A DNA stretch of 64,000 nt from contig JAGKQI010000104.1 of NCBI GenBank assembly GCA_018806915.1, positions 372,001 to 436,000 of the forward strand, read 5' to 3'. Both the position numbers and the translations under genes were made by a program. The notes beneath the pieces were generated by a model that was not told the DNA's origin, searched no databases, and saw only the letters and a program-made list of their open reading frames with translations. Source of the stretch: Phytophthora colocasiae (taxonomy: Eukaryota; Oomycota; Peronosporomycetes; Peronosporales; Peronosporaceae). How positions within the stretch are numbered: the first letter of the stretch is position 1; every line of letters starts with the position of its first letter. Shown piece after piece: positions 11,701 to 20,974 of this stretch.

Positions 11701-13762
11701 CTTCGTGACACTGAGCCAGCGTACGTTGGCGCGCCCACTGCGAATGCGTCTGCACTACGGCCACCCTGATGTGTTCAACAAGCTTTTCTTCATTACGCGC
11801 GGTGGTATTAGCAAGGCCAGCAAAGGTATTAACCTCAGTGAAGATATCTTCGCTGGCTACAACAACTGCATGCGTGGCGGATCTGTGGCCTTCCCGGAGT
11901 ACACTAAGTGCGGCAAGGGACGTGATGTCGGCATGCAACAGATCTACAAGTTCGAGGCCAAGCTAGCGCAGGGTGCTGCGGAGCAGTCACTGTCACGTGA
12001 TGTGTATCGGATTAGTCAGCGTCTGGACTTCTTCAAGCTGCTATCGTTCTACTATAACCACGTGGGTTTCTACTTGTCGACTTCGGTCATCATCTGGACA
12101 GTATACTTTCTGTTGTACTGCAACCTTCTCCGTGCTTTGCTGTCACTGGAGGGTGTTGGTGGCCGTGAGCCAGTGTTGCTGAGCAATCTGCAGCTGATGT
12201 TGGGATCGGTGGCATTCTTCACGACTGCGCCGCTGCTAGCGACGATTTCAGTCGAGCGTGGTTTCAAGGCTGCGCTGAACGAGATTGTTGTTCTTTTCGT
12301 GACGGGTGGCCCGCTGTACTTCCTGTTCCATATTGGCACGAAGTGGTTTTACTTCGGACAGACAATTCTTGCTGGTGGCGCGAAGTACCGTGCGACAGGC
12401 CGTGGCTTCGTGACAAAGCATTCGTCCTTTGATGAGCTTTACCGCTTCTACGCTAGTAGCCATCTGTACGCTGCAGTGGAGATCGCCATTGGTCTTACGA
12501 TTTACTACAAGTTCACTGTCGGCTACCAGTACTTCGCGATGACGTGGTCATTGTGGCTTGTGTTCGTGTCATGGTACTGGTCACCTTTCTGGTTCAACCC
12601 GCTGGCATTCGAGTGGTCTGATGTGATGGAGGACTTCCGCTTGTGGTTCAAGTGGATGCGTGGTGACGGGGGCAACCCGGACCAGTCGTGGGAGGCGTGG
12701 TTCAAGGAAGAAAATGCGTACTTTTCGACGTTGCGCCCATGGTCCAAGGCTTGCATTACGTTTAAGGGTGTTCTGTTTGCATTTATTGCGGTCTCTATTT
12801 CTTCGACGGGTGATGAATACCATTCGATCTTGACTGAGTCTACATGGCTCCCATTGGTGACATGCTGCTCGATGGCTGCAGTGTACATGAGCGCTGAAGC
12901 TGTTTTCTTTACCTCATCGCGATACGGCGAGAACGGGCTTGTTCGTTTCCTGAAGCTCCTTCTGGTGCTTGTCTTGGGCTCTGGGCTCATTCTCGCCTTT
13001 ATTTACGTGGATGGCATGTGGCAGACCCTGCTGAGCATGGGATACCTCGTGGCTGCTGTGGGCTGCTGGGCGCTTCTTCTTTTTGGTAGCAACTCGCGCT
13101 TTGTTGGATCGCTTTACTTCGTGCACGATGCTGTGTTGGGTATGGTTTCATTGAGTCTTATCCTGTTACTCGCGGCGCTTTATGTCCCCGGAAAGATCCA
13201 GACGTGGCTGCTGTACAACAATGCTTTAAGCCGTGGCGTGGTGATTGAGGACATCTTGCGAGCCAACTCTAGCAACGACGACCGCGACGAAGACTTGTCG
13301 GTACAGCAAATGCGCTCCATCATCATCGAACAGCAGCGTTTTATCAATGTTCTCACCGCTAGTGGCAGCGAGACGGACATGCGCTCCACCGGACCTGTGA
13401 CAAAGGAAGATCTCATGCACGCTATGAGTGACAACACGCTCAGCGCGGTGCTGAGAAACATGTCGGAGTCAGAGCTGAGTGCGCTGCAGGACTCATCGAG
13501 CCGTCTGCAGGCTATCATGTCCGAGGAGGAGCGCAAGGCCGCGCATCGCAAGCAGCAGCAGAATGAGCAGAGACTGGCTGAGGCTGGAATGAACCCGTCA
13601 TTGTCGCGCACACGCCGTGCGTTCTCTACGAGTGATTTCTCGGCGATCCCCCAAAATGCAAGCCCATTCCAGCCCTCAAGTCAGACAAGTCCTGCTGCTC
13701 CTAACAACGGCAATACCACTAACGGTTCTGCTGGGAAAGATCCACACTCTGCTGTGAGGTAG
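5795..13762 (+). CDS. KRE6/SKN1-like GH16 domain fused to FKS-type 1,3-beta-glucan (callose) synthase
   Basis: One intronless 2655-aa protein in three parts. The ATG at 5795 is followed by a signal-peptide-like stretch (MIPLLVVVAVLVVTCEA). Residues about 50-480 resemble the KRE6/SKN1 branch of GH16: PAIWIMGNIGR, WPWSFDVCAPY and the catalytic EIDVIE near residue 252. Residues about 490-700 hold several membrane segments, possibly TMEM198-like. The rest is glucan synthase: FKS1 domain-1 motif FFFIWGEASNLR near residue 812, then the catalytic region with GKPENQNSAIVFTRG near 1893, RLHYGHPDVFNKLFFITRGG and KGINLSEDIFAGYN, followed by many membrane helices and a Gln/Ser/Asn-rich tail. Known: FKS enzymes make 1,3-beta-glucan from UDP-glucose at the plasma membrane; KRE6/SKN1 act in 1,6-beta-glucan formation in yeast. 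Inferred: glucan made by the synthase may be remodelled by the fused outer domain. Confidence 0.93.
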   Translation: MARARTQMIPLLVVVAVLVVTCEAAMPITMALQRVRQNLTAFQKQWIDPDTDPKFYNISVPKGAFNFGGNSSYNHEYKLIFSDEFNSSKRTFESGFDAKWTAIDIRDETNMGQHYFLPQAVQIDKGNLIITTSKPKHKYRGTKYVSGSVQTWNKFCYTGGYVEVKAILPGKWGIPGTWPAIWIMGNIGRAPFLGSQDGTWPWSFDVCAPYVEKVEKVKQKINACGNLTNKHDKASYPEMYGLNPFQGRGATEIDVIEAQIRARDLPAQISTSLQIRPSLYDDMRPASETLPGPGQWYQDLKFGEFTRINSDYYGEMGLDSISALTTLESNAFKDFHLYRLDWSPGPEGYIRWWLDNNFLFEIPGSSLNKWVGGVPPRQIPVEPSYLILSTAVSEKFSPPCDGQICDSLWPSNFTIDYVRVYQGNPNRYTSVGCNPEAFPTTNWIYAHPVEYGLPWYVSLRVDIGLLQLFAVMNAFLGLFMAFRGTSHPKMLSAYASSLWLTASFYGALSDSAPEDLAWIQTALACLCGLVLGGLCCLIYPVSLGAMLGLYGGVILSQFVPLLSTRVITAVLVGVGITLGCAPRIDTKHVVILSTSWLGSLAFLLSVSLWVSEGDIAENAWSLAGFIFSGDDGDHVGFCSQHCLAMYVLLVVLSATSTTYGYLRLRGVSLCNNTINARKAKFPTVSASSDARSWRPDNDEVSGMEKNMVNFFSPTKLPHNMQQFSTIFRIAVNVQRSFGFQLDNFRNQTEHIVVLLNNNTRKGGNPYRKLHDLVFSNYKKWCTKLQIQPLHWSEQQAPQGGLTSVDEISVDLCLFFFIWGEASNLRHSPEFLCFLFHKMKEEFPSVRHSERDAGYFLDTVVTPVYGLLKAEMTSKYDHEDRHNYDDFNEFFWTKACLKYDYKHEEVIDLTSPNPAMIYQQKKQQRQGMSGLSSLSSRGGLNGGGKSSNFFNKRKSIAEGFTESAKTFVEKRAWLLPLRAFNRIFSFHVIAFHFLAVLAFANEQEMNLKDSCKIMSSTLITPFLLDILRDGLDIFAVYDEHQKTFSTARNVVRVFLHLILAVVTTMLYWYAWAYGSVWWQLYYTVAVLFHVPGLINCAMQVMPGLTNWTRRTTFVPVAFIRDIVSPMNRLYIGDNMLDPESMSVGYQFFWVSQLAWKLYFSYKFEIYPLVVPSFLLFADHVENNVSLIMTAFLIFLNWMPFFLVFCVDITIWNSIWMAFTGTFVGFSARIGEIRNFSRVRSSFSRAVDAFNAKVISRNSKTGLQLTESLGMSYGSTAVGHEVLDRVAGGADPTAQILSQRRTSVHDDETPLLSFSRRKQTPMERQAARRRKWFSFSVAWDTIIDSMRADDLISNKEKSLLHFHRLDGYQREIYLPQFQLAGCFENFTSNILDIYSSNDGKVSERVLQDKLLEILSESPMVEESLEEIWELANWVLVNVLGPCHANDVKYITTVLNSWAARGVFRALNLQKVAPCGRALASLVSLLKSNVRSWKNNAKVIPVRKDPSEYASYEFPQQSNSYRPASSGLTKSASTTGLSSLGLEPPRRSRGSGVARIARMQQQTHKPAVNNGKVSHSIPSAHIMQIRERARIFLNLGKEILAHVHEQDPVYAESKGISDRLTWILTQERGFMWDDNYTGEQITLTAFESHTDVVLSHLHGLLTLQKIDAEPQSYDARRRLLFFVNSLFMDMPLAPLLEEMKSWSVMTPFYAEDVLYSRKDLESKQDGLDVHTLLFLQTLYKRDWENFLERVKPKKNIWKDPETAIELRLWASLRGQTLSRTVQGMMYGEAAIRLLAEIEQVPQQKLEDLINTKFTYVVACQIYGRQKKNNDPKANDIEFLLHRFPNLRVAYIDEVRVNYQKEQSYFSVLIKGGEELGSVHEIYRVRLPGNPILGEGKPENQNSAIVFTRGENLQTIDMNQDGYLEEGLKMRNLLEEFDKGTADRPYTIVGIPEHIFTGSVSSLANYMALQETSFVTLSQRTLARPLRMRLHYGHPDVFNKLFFITRGGISKASKGINLSEDIFAGYNNCMRGGSVAFPEYTKCGKGRDVGMQQIYKFEAKLAQGAAEQSLSRDVYRISQRLDFFKLLSFYYNHVGFYLSTSVIIWTVYFLLYCNLLRALLSLEGVGGREPVLLSNLQLMLGSVAFFTTAPLLATISVERGFKAALNEIVVLFVTGGPLYFLFHIGTKWFYFGQTILAGGAKYRATGRGFVTKHSSFDELYRFYASSHLYAAVEIAIGLTIYYKFTVGYQYFAMTWSLWLVFVSWYWSPFWFNPLAFEWSDVMEDFRLWFKWMRGDGGNPDQSWEAWFKEENAYFSTLRPWSKACITFKGVLFAFIAVSISSTGDEYHSILTESTWLPLVTCCSMAAVYMSAEAVFFTSSRYGENGLVRFLKLLLVLVLGSGLILAFIYVDGMWQTLLSMGYLVAAVGCWALLLFGSNSRFVGSLYFVHDAVLGMVSLSLILLLAALYVPGKIQTWLLYNNALSRGVVIEDILRANSSNDDRDEDLSVQQMRSIIIEQQRFINVLTASGSETDMRSTGPVTKEDLMHAMSDNTLSAVLRNMSESELSALQDSSSRLQAIMSEEERKAAHRKQQQNEQRLAEAGMNPSLSRTRRAFSTSDFSAIPQNASPFQPSSQTSPAAPNNGNTTNGSAGKDPHSAVR

Positions 13763-13951
13763 GTAGATACTAGATTTTCTAGACAAACATGTAGGTAGAG
13801 CAAGGAAGCATTTTGGAAAAGAAACTGCCTTGTGTTTAAATGATGTTTTGTAATGCATTAGATCGTCTACAATACGCTACGGACATATGTACTTCGGTGA
13901 AGTAAGGTAATACACAGAGCCTCGATGCTGGTTCTTGCAGCAACATTCTGA
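13763..13951. other. convergent 3' intergenic region
   Basis: 189 bp between the glucan synthase stop (plus) and the RasGAP stop (minus). AT-rich; presumably holds both polyadenylation regions. No feature recognised. Confidence 0.4.
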
Positions 13952-16900
13952 TCACTGGTCGGACTGCTTTCTGGATCTGGGCTTCTTCCCAAAACCACTG
14001 AGGAATTTCATGTTGGCACTCAACTTCTTCGTCAACGAACTTTTCTGGAAAGAGTCGGTGTTGTACAGCACTGCCGTCTTGAAATTCTCAGCTACCTCAT
14101 GTTCGCAGTCACAGTCCTCCAACTTCTTCTCAATTTCCTCCAAGTTTTTCTCCGAGATAGACCGAATAGTCTCCACGTCTTCGACCAGCTGCGATGAGGA
14201 TACGTTGGAGTAGATCTTGCGACTGTCTGCTGCGAAGCATTCGTCAATATCTTGGCTTGGAGACATGGCCAAGTTGGCGAAGAGCTGCTGAATCGCAGGA
14301 GAGTTCTTCTCGATAAAAGGATTGAGAACCCTGCAGTGAATTCAGAACAAATTGTTAGTCGCAAAAATCAAAATAAACTGATCGAAAAACTCGACGTACT
14401 TGAATTGAGGCTCTCGGTCTCCAAATTTCACGCCGGTTGCTGTCTTGAACAGCAGCTTCGTGACGAGCACAAGAACTCGGCGCGTCTCAGGTGGCGGGAG
14501 CTGCTTTGTTAGACCATACAAATGCGGAGTGGTGATGGCTGGGCACACGAAACGAAGGAAAAGGAACCCTCCAATTACCGACTGGAGACAGAAGGCAAAC
14601 AATATGTTAAAATCCATAAGAATACTCCACGACCAACCTGACATTGCAACGCACCCGGGTCAAAGTTGACGCGTCTTCTGCCTCAACGCCTTCCTTTGAG
14701 CCGTCAAAACGACTGATGACCTTCGAGTTCAAGTGCGAGCATATGTGGAAATACGATGAAGGTATCTACAGTACAGACATCGAGTCACAAATCCAAGTTA
14801 GCTAAATCCGCCAGTCCAAATCTTTTGAGGGAAAAAACTTACGCAATGCGTGTTCTTCATGATCGAGTCGATGATATTCTGGCACGTCCGCATGAGGTTG
14901 GCAGCATTGGTGTCAGCTTGATTCTCATCCTGTAATGACTCCTCCTTGTGCGGGTTGAGCTCCATGTCTGCAATCTTCAATTTAAATATCTGCCGTATAG
15001 GATCTGAAAGCGCCACTCGGATGAACTTGGAGCCAATTGCTTTGCTGTACGTGGACACTAATCGGCTCGCATAATCGTCCGAGCGGAAGAGTGTTGCCAC
15101 GTTGATGACTGAAGCGACTTCAATCTCGATTGCCCAACGAATAAGGTGGCTGAGGCGGTTATGACTCCCAAACACCCGGAGGAAAGGAGCCAACAACACC
15201 ATTTTGTCTTCTCGGCCAGCACTCTGAAGAATAGATGCGACAACAGACATCGTGTCCTCCACAACTAGCGATGGCAGGTCCTTTGGAACTTGAGACAAGG
15301 GAGCTCGTTCAAAATCTCCATTGAAAAAGTCGCGGGCTGATCGAGCATGAGAAAAAAGACTGCGTATCCTCGGGCTTGTACCGTTGGACGGGTCTGCTGC
15401 AGGAGAATCTGTTCGTAAAGACCGTTGCCTGTGAGCTTCCTCCAGTTCATCCACTCCCTTCGATGGTTCGGTGTCAATTCCTTGACGGATCTCAGCAATA
15501 ATCTCGTCGCTGATGACTAACTGGTCTGACTGGCGAGATTGATCTGGCTGAGAGAACACAATAAAGTCCTTCATGACCTGGTGGATCGAATCGAGGAAAC
15601 CACTTGCCTCCAAAAACTGGCTGTCCGACTGTGCAAAATAAACAAAGTTAAAACTGACCTGGACTTGATAAATATTAGGCCACGTAACATACCGCTTCAA
15701 ACTCGGACAGACGTTCCATCTCGCCTTCCTCATCCTCATCATAGAAAAGATCGTCCTGGGTGATGGAGAAAATACTGTCGTTGCTGTCGTTCGAGTTGAT
15801 TTGATTTAGCCCGAAATCTGTGACGTCTTTCATTAAAATGCATTAGGATTGTAAGAATCACAACCCACAAAAGAGCTTATACTTGCTGAAAACGTACCGG
15901 AAAAAGAGGACTGAGATCCAAGAAGTGACGACGAGCTTGACTTCGTATTTAGAGGAGCCTGAATCATTTTGAAAAGAGTACAAGTGTCAGATGGCGATTC
16001 CGCCAGTGCTTGCAATAAGAGGAGAACCGTCGTAATTTACCTGTGCAGGAATGGGATCTACCCGGAACGAGGACTGTAGGTTGCGCGCTATTTCAGCAAG
16101 TTCCACCGCCTGCTGCTGCAATAAGTCGTTTCCAGAACTGCCGTTTGTGTCGTAGATACCTACACCGCTGTGCGAGCCCTTGAAACTGGAGGAAAGAGAT
16201 CCATCCTCACTGCTTTCACGTGTCGATGATGAGTCTGTGAGGTCGTCCTTGTTTAAGTTCCGTGCCATCTCTGCCAGCTCTGCTGCCTGCTGTTGAATAG
16301 ATTCGTTCTCCGTAGCATCATAACAGCTCGCCGACGATGCACCCAACGAAGACGTAGGAGACGTTGCAGAAGCAGGCTCCAGCTTTGAAGGTGCGGATGC
16401 GGGGGTAGGAGATACTGCACCAGAAACGGGTTCCTTCTGCTTAGGAGGTGCAGGTGCCTCGTCAATATTCGAGTCCTCCGATTCAACCTCCACTTTCTCT
16501 CGGTAGTCTTGTGCGTTCTGCTCCAAAAACGGTTCTGTTGATTCGTCTACTAAGCTCAGACTTTGAATGTTCTCGTTCCTTTCTCCCTTTCCAACATGCA
16601 TTCCAGCTTGCTCTTCTTCATTATCATCGTTGTCTTCATTTTCAGAGCTTGGCGTGTCATCATCATCAGAAAGCACATCAGAGATGGCTGACCCTCGAGA
16701 CACTTTACAAATTTCAATAGCTGCCTCATCCAGCATTGTATCCAAATTAAGCTCTTCGGCATCACCATCGTGCACTTCTCCTCCAGCTTCTATCACTTGC
16801 ACCACGTCAACTTCTTCTCTTTGCCGTTCCCTGTCTTTCTGCTTTGGAGTGTCATTCGTTGTTTCCTTTTCCATAGCACCACTCTCAAACTTCTTCAAAC

Positions 16901-17609
16901 GCTTCTGCATCTCTTCGATCTCCTTCCTCTGCTTCTCCACCATACGTAACGCATCCCGTAGCATATCCGAATGCTCAGACTCATCTTCCGACATGCGTTT
17001 TCTCCTCCTCTGCTTCGGCGACTGCATAATTCCAATCGAAGACACCGACGTAGACGACGCTGAACTGGACGATCGCGACAGTCTCCTCGCGAGTGCAAGA
17101 GCAGCCTTGCCGTCCATACTGTTCTTCCTTCTGGTGTCAGCAGCTTGTCGTAGCTGCTCGATCCACTCCACACGGGCGTCATGACTCGGGGCACGGAACA
17201 ACAACACTCGGCCGCTGCTGGACGTGACTTTCCAGCAAGGTCCGCAGTCGTCACCACCCGTAGCCGCGTCTCCATGGAGGAAGATGCGATCGACAGCTTT
17301 AACCTCCGCGTTCACAAGGGGCACGACTCCACGCGGCCACTCGCCGAGGTTGGCGTAGTAGAAGAGTGAGTGTGCGTACACACCGACGAAAAAGGGTTCC
17401 CAAGGCGACTCGAAGCGTCTACCTTTCTTGTGCAAAATACGCAGCGTCGTGCGCTTCTCGAGCTCCAGGCCTGTGAGCAGCAGTTCGGGGCACTTCACGA
17501 GTTCCGGGCGTGCCGGGACATCCGTATCGGTCTCTTCGTTGATGGGGACCTGCATGTTGAGCCCGACGCGACTGCCGCTCGGATCGAATATTGACGAGCG
17601 CAACGGCAT
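13952..17609 (-). CDS. PH-domain Ras GTPase-activating protein
   Basis: Multi-domain RasGAP of about 1077 aa in seven exons: 16041-17609, 15898-15958, 15693-15826, 14843-15628, 14643-14765, 14400-14581 and 13952-14330. The donor at 14642 was chosen to keep frame and is the least sure. A PH domain lies at residues about 45-155 (RILHKKGRRFESPWEPFFVG to WIEQLRQAADTR), then a Ser-rich linker, a coiled coil near 205-260, a long acidic/Ser-rich region with two similar LQQQAVELAEIARNL-type segments, and the GAP domain. VATLFRSDDYASRL (residues about 770) carries the arginine finger and FLFLRFVCPAI (about 897) the second conserved Arg motif. The C-terminus is helical and basic. Known: such proteins speed GTP hydrolysis by Ras at membranes. 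Partner GTPase unknown. Confidence 0.85.
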
Positions 17610-19654
17610 CCGGACGTCACCCGTACTGGAGACTCAGATAGAGAGAGCGCAACAAGTCCTTAGACACCTTCCGGCGAAGAGGAATGACAATGTGGAGGAC
17701 GGCAAGTTGTTTTTAGGGTCGAGTTGGCAACGAAAAGGTGCGGGACGTCTTGTCTTACTCCTAATTAGTGGTGCTTTGATGCTGAAGAGTCTGTAATAGG
17801 GGTCGATAAGGATCAAGGACCCGTAATAGCGAGTGCTTGTACGGCTTTTCTTTGTTTTCTAGTCGTCCGTACGTATCAGATGCACGGGGGCTATTCAGCG
17901 ATAGAGACGACACCTCTCCAATACAATGGCGATGCACATGACTGTGTGGAAGTCTGCTGCGGAGCTGCTGCTATTCGGGATAGACACCGCGCTGAAAGCT
18001 TGTGCCGACTTGTCGGACGCGCAATGCCTCATTGCTCGCTGAATGTCTGGGAAATGACACTCTCGCAAAATAATAGCAGAGTCGCTCCGCTGGCTTGTCC
18101 TCGACACGTTGGCGTTCCAACACGGGCGGCCAGAGAACTCGCGCCTTTCGTCGACGCTTTACTACATGGCGCAGCACATTATTGTTACTACCGGTACATG
18201 TACTGCACCATGACAGCATCACTGTGCTGTTGGAATCGTGTAGACGGCGGCTCTGACTCTCCGGCTTTTTTGTCCAGACCGCAACGGCAATGCCGGCTCC
18301 ACAAACCGATCTCCTGCCATTCGCGCCATGAACGCTTGGCACATCTACTCGAAGTATGCAGCAATGCTAGCACGCTGTGGCTTTACCCGTGTGGTGAGGC
18401 TTGCCGCAGCTCGCCCGGCGCTGCCATTCCTCCTCATCCCGTGCAATCGACTGCCTTTCCAAGCAGTGTGTCTCGAAAAAAAGCTTCGTGACATGGAAAG
18501 CTAGCTTCAACGCTTGGTAATACTGTAGGCTCACGTCCGAGTCAGTGCAGCAGGAGACGTCCAGCTCCTTTTCGATACATTGACGAGCGCCTTTCGCATG
18601 AATTCTCGGTGGAGTACTCAACGATCTCGGCTGCTTGATTACCTGCGCGACGAATTGGTGCTGCCAATTGGGCTTATAGCGTGCTAGCGTCCGACACTTT
18701 GCTAGCGCGTTGACATGCTAAGCAAAAAACTGAGAGTCCAGTAGGCAAGCATGGTGTTGAAGTGATAGGCAGTATTTTCAACCAATGCGAATGCTTGAAA
18801 TGGATTTTAGCTACAACCAGCACATTCTGAAGACGGGCTCAATAACTTGACTTCAGCAAGTAGGCGCGTTCTCAACCGAGACCAATTATCTGCGGCGTTT
18901 AGATAGTCTTCTTGCCAGTATTGGTCTCATGCACGGTCCGGGTACGCGTTTTGGCCTTAAAGTTTTGTAGAGGAATCCTGACCAGTCCAAACCACTTTGA
19001 AATGTGGCGAAAGATTTCGAGGCGTTTGGCTTTTACTCGCAGCCATTCCCAGTCTCCCAAGCTCCAATCCCGCAGCAATCTTCAGTCGCCCAAGCTCCAG
19101 TCCCTTGGTAGCGGCTGTCTGTGAAACACGTCTAATATCACCTGCGTGCCGGCGGGTAATATACCGGTAACTACCAGTAGTTGTCCGTTGCTTTTTCGCT
19201 GGATTCAAATGACCCATTTTTTGGTCCTCCTGAACTTTTTTAAGTCCCGCGGTTCGGTTCGATCGCGGTTCGATCTCGGTTCGGTTTGGCTTTCGGTTTG
19301 AGGCAGCTTTCTGTGGCAGCCATTCGCCCTTTGAGCAGCCCAGATCTGCAGCATCTTACTCGCGTCTCGCCACGGCAGCCATGGTACGTTCCTCCTCGGG
19401 AAATGGCTACATCAGTCGACGCAGACATGAGGGAGTGGATATGATGTAGGGTAGAAGATCGTGGTGGGGAGGGTCAAGATCAAACGTCCGCCAGCTGCAA
19501 CATCCGGCTGGAAACCATCGCGATCTTTTGCACATGGAGACGCTCGCAACAAAAGTAGAGTTCTCCCCCCCCCTCTCCTATAGCTTCAATATGAGCCCCC
19601 TGTAGTGTCCTGCGCCAATCGATCTTGTTTGCAGATTAATTAACTAACTCATTG
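17610..19654. other. about 2 kb without a supported gene
   Basis: Region upstream of both the RasGAP (minus) and the SERBP1-like gene (plus). It contains a 203-codon plus-strand open frame at 17880-18491, rich in Cys/His/Arg, and overlapping minus-strand frames; none looks like a conserved protein. A short imperfect repeat containing CCAAGCTCCA occurs near 19058 and 19092, CGGTTCGG-type repeats near 19250-19300, and a C tract near 19566. It may be an eroded transposon or an untranslated and promoter region; an upstream 5'UTR intron ending at the TTTGCAG before 19636 is possible. Confidence 0.4.
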
Positions 19655-20503
19655 ATGCTGTCACAGTCCAGCAAGAACTTTTTCGCCGCCCTCGACTCGG
19701 ATGACGAGGACACGCCTCGCGTGAACAAGAAGGCCACGCCGCCGCCGTCGGCCCCCGTGGCTCTGAACAAGCCCGCCGCTGGCAACAAGAAGGCCGGCAA
19801 CAAGAAGGCCCCTGCCGGCGACAAGAAGGAGTCGCGTGGCCCGCGTGATGGTGGCCGTGCCCCGCGTGAGCGTGGTGAGCGTGGCGACCGTGGCCGTGGC
19901 AACCGTGGTCCCCGCCGTGAGTTCGAGCGCCGCAGCGGCACGGGCCGTGGCAAGGAGACCAGCAAGCAGGGCGGTGGTGCCCGCAACTGGGGTAACAAGG
20001 CCGACCCGAATGAGCAGCTCGCTGAGGCTGCTGCCCAGGAGGGTGCCAAGCCCGCATCGGACGAGGAGGCTGCTGAGGAGGCTGCCGCCGAGGAGGAGGA
20101 AGAGGAGGAGGTGCAGCTCACCCTCGACGAGTACATGGCCAAGCAAAAGTCGTCGCGTTCGGGCGAGCTCTTCGCTGAGGTTGAGGTCCGTCAGGTGACC
20201 AACGAGTTCTCGAGCGCTGTGCAGATCACCAAGGAGGGCAAGACCCCCGACTTCATGGACTCGCAGTACGAGAAGGTCTACAGCAAGAAGACCTCTGGCC
20301 GCAAGAAACAGGTCATCACCGACGTGGGTTTCCGCTCGGAGAAGCCAGAGCGTTTCTCGCGTGACTTCGACTCGTCGCGCGGCGGACGTGGCGGCCGTGG
20401 TGGCCGTGGTGCTCGTGGCAACGGCCGCACTGGTGGCCGCAGCGGACGTGGTGCCAACGCCCCGAACGTGACGGACATGAACGCTTTCCCCAGCCTCGGC
20501 TAA
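19655..20503 (+). CDS. SERBP1/HABP4/Stm1-like ribosome- and RNA-binding protein
   Basis: A 282-aa, mostly disordered, Arg/Gly-rich protein. It begins NFFAALDSDDED, has a Lys/Pro/Ala-rich part, an RGG-type block (residues about 60-110), an acidic Glu run near residue 145 that leads into VQLTLDEYMAKQK, the core element of the HABP4/PAI-RBP1 family, and ends in a second RGG block and the motif DMNAFPSLG. Known: yeast Stm1 and animal SERBP1 bind idle ribosomes and mRNA; RGG boxes are usual substrates of arginine methylation. The ATG at 19655 follows an in-frame TTG; a 5'UTR intron is possible because a good acceptor lies about 20 bp upstream. Its G/C-rich, strongly biased codons suggest high expression. 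Confidence 0.85.
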   Translation: MLSQSSKNFFAALDSDDEDTPRVNKKATPPPSAPVALNKPAAGNKKAGNKKAPAGDKKESRGPRDGGRAPRERGERGDRGRGNRGPRREFERRSGTGRGKETSKQGGGARNWGNKADPNEQLAEAAAQEGAKPASDEEAAEEAAAEEEEEEEVQLTLDEYMAKQKSSRSGELFAEVEVRQVTNEFSSAVQITKEGKTPDFMDSQYEKVYSKKTSGRKKQVITDVGFRSEKPERFSRDFDSSRGGRGGRGGRGARGNGRTGGRSGRGANAPNVTDMNAFPSLG

Positions 20504-20974
20504 GGGATTGCGCGGCGACCAACCGGAATCGCGCGCCCTTGAGCGCCAGCGACATAATGAGTGAGATCTTCCAAAAGAGGGCTTCTCGAGGACTGGTTTG
20601 GCTATCTCTTTTTCTCCTTTTCCCCCCACGAAAGATCCACCGGATAGGGCCTCTGCGCGGTTGGCGTCTGCCTGACTGTGTGTATCCTCCTGCAGGCAGC
20701 CAGCCGTCGTGCGGAAAGTTAGAGAAATTTTTGTTAGCGTGAACTCGGTCTTCTCCTTGGTATGTCTATTATTCAATGCAGCAGGCTGGGCTTTATGCGA
20801 ACGAAAATACCTTTTGTTGTTCATCTGTGTGTTCCGTTCCTTCATCTATTTCGTTTTCGACATTGTGTGTACCTTCGAGTATCTGGTATGGTTGTACATG
20901 ATGTCGTTGTTTCTCGTCTTCGATGAAGACTCTTCATACATCTCCTGATAGCTGTGTACTCACTCGAGGACAAC
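20504..20974. other. convergent 3' intergenic region
   Basis: 471 bp between the SERBP1-like stop and the MORN-protein stop. T-rich toward the right. No gene recognised. Confidence 0.4.

Noticed and set aside
19661..20845. 394-codon minus-strand frame opposite the SERBP1-like gene
   Set aside because: It is a shadow of the GC-rich, biased codons of the plus-strand gene; its Leu/Ala/Thr-rich sequence has no family character.
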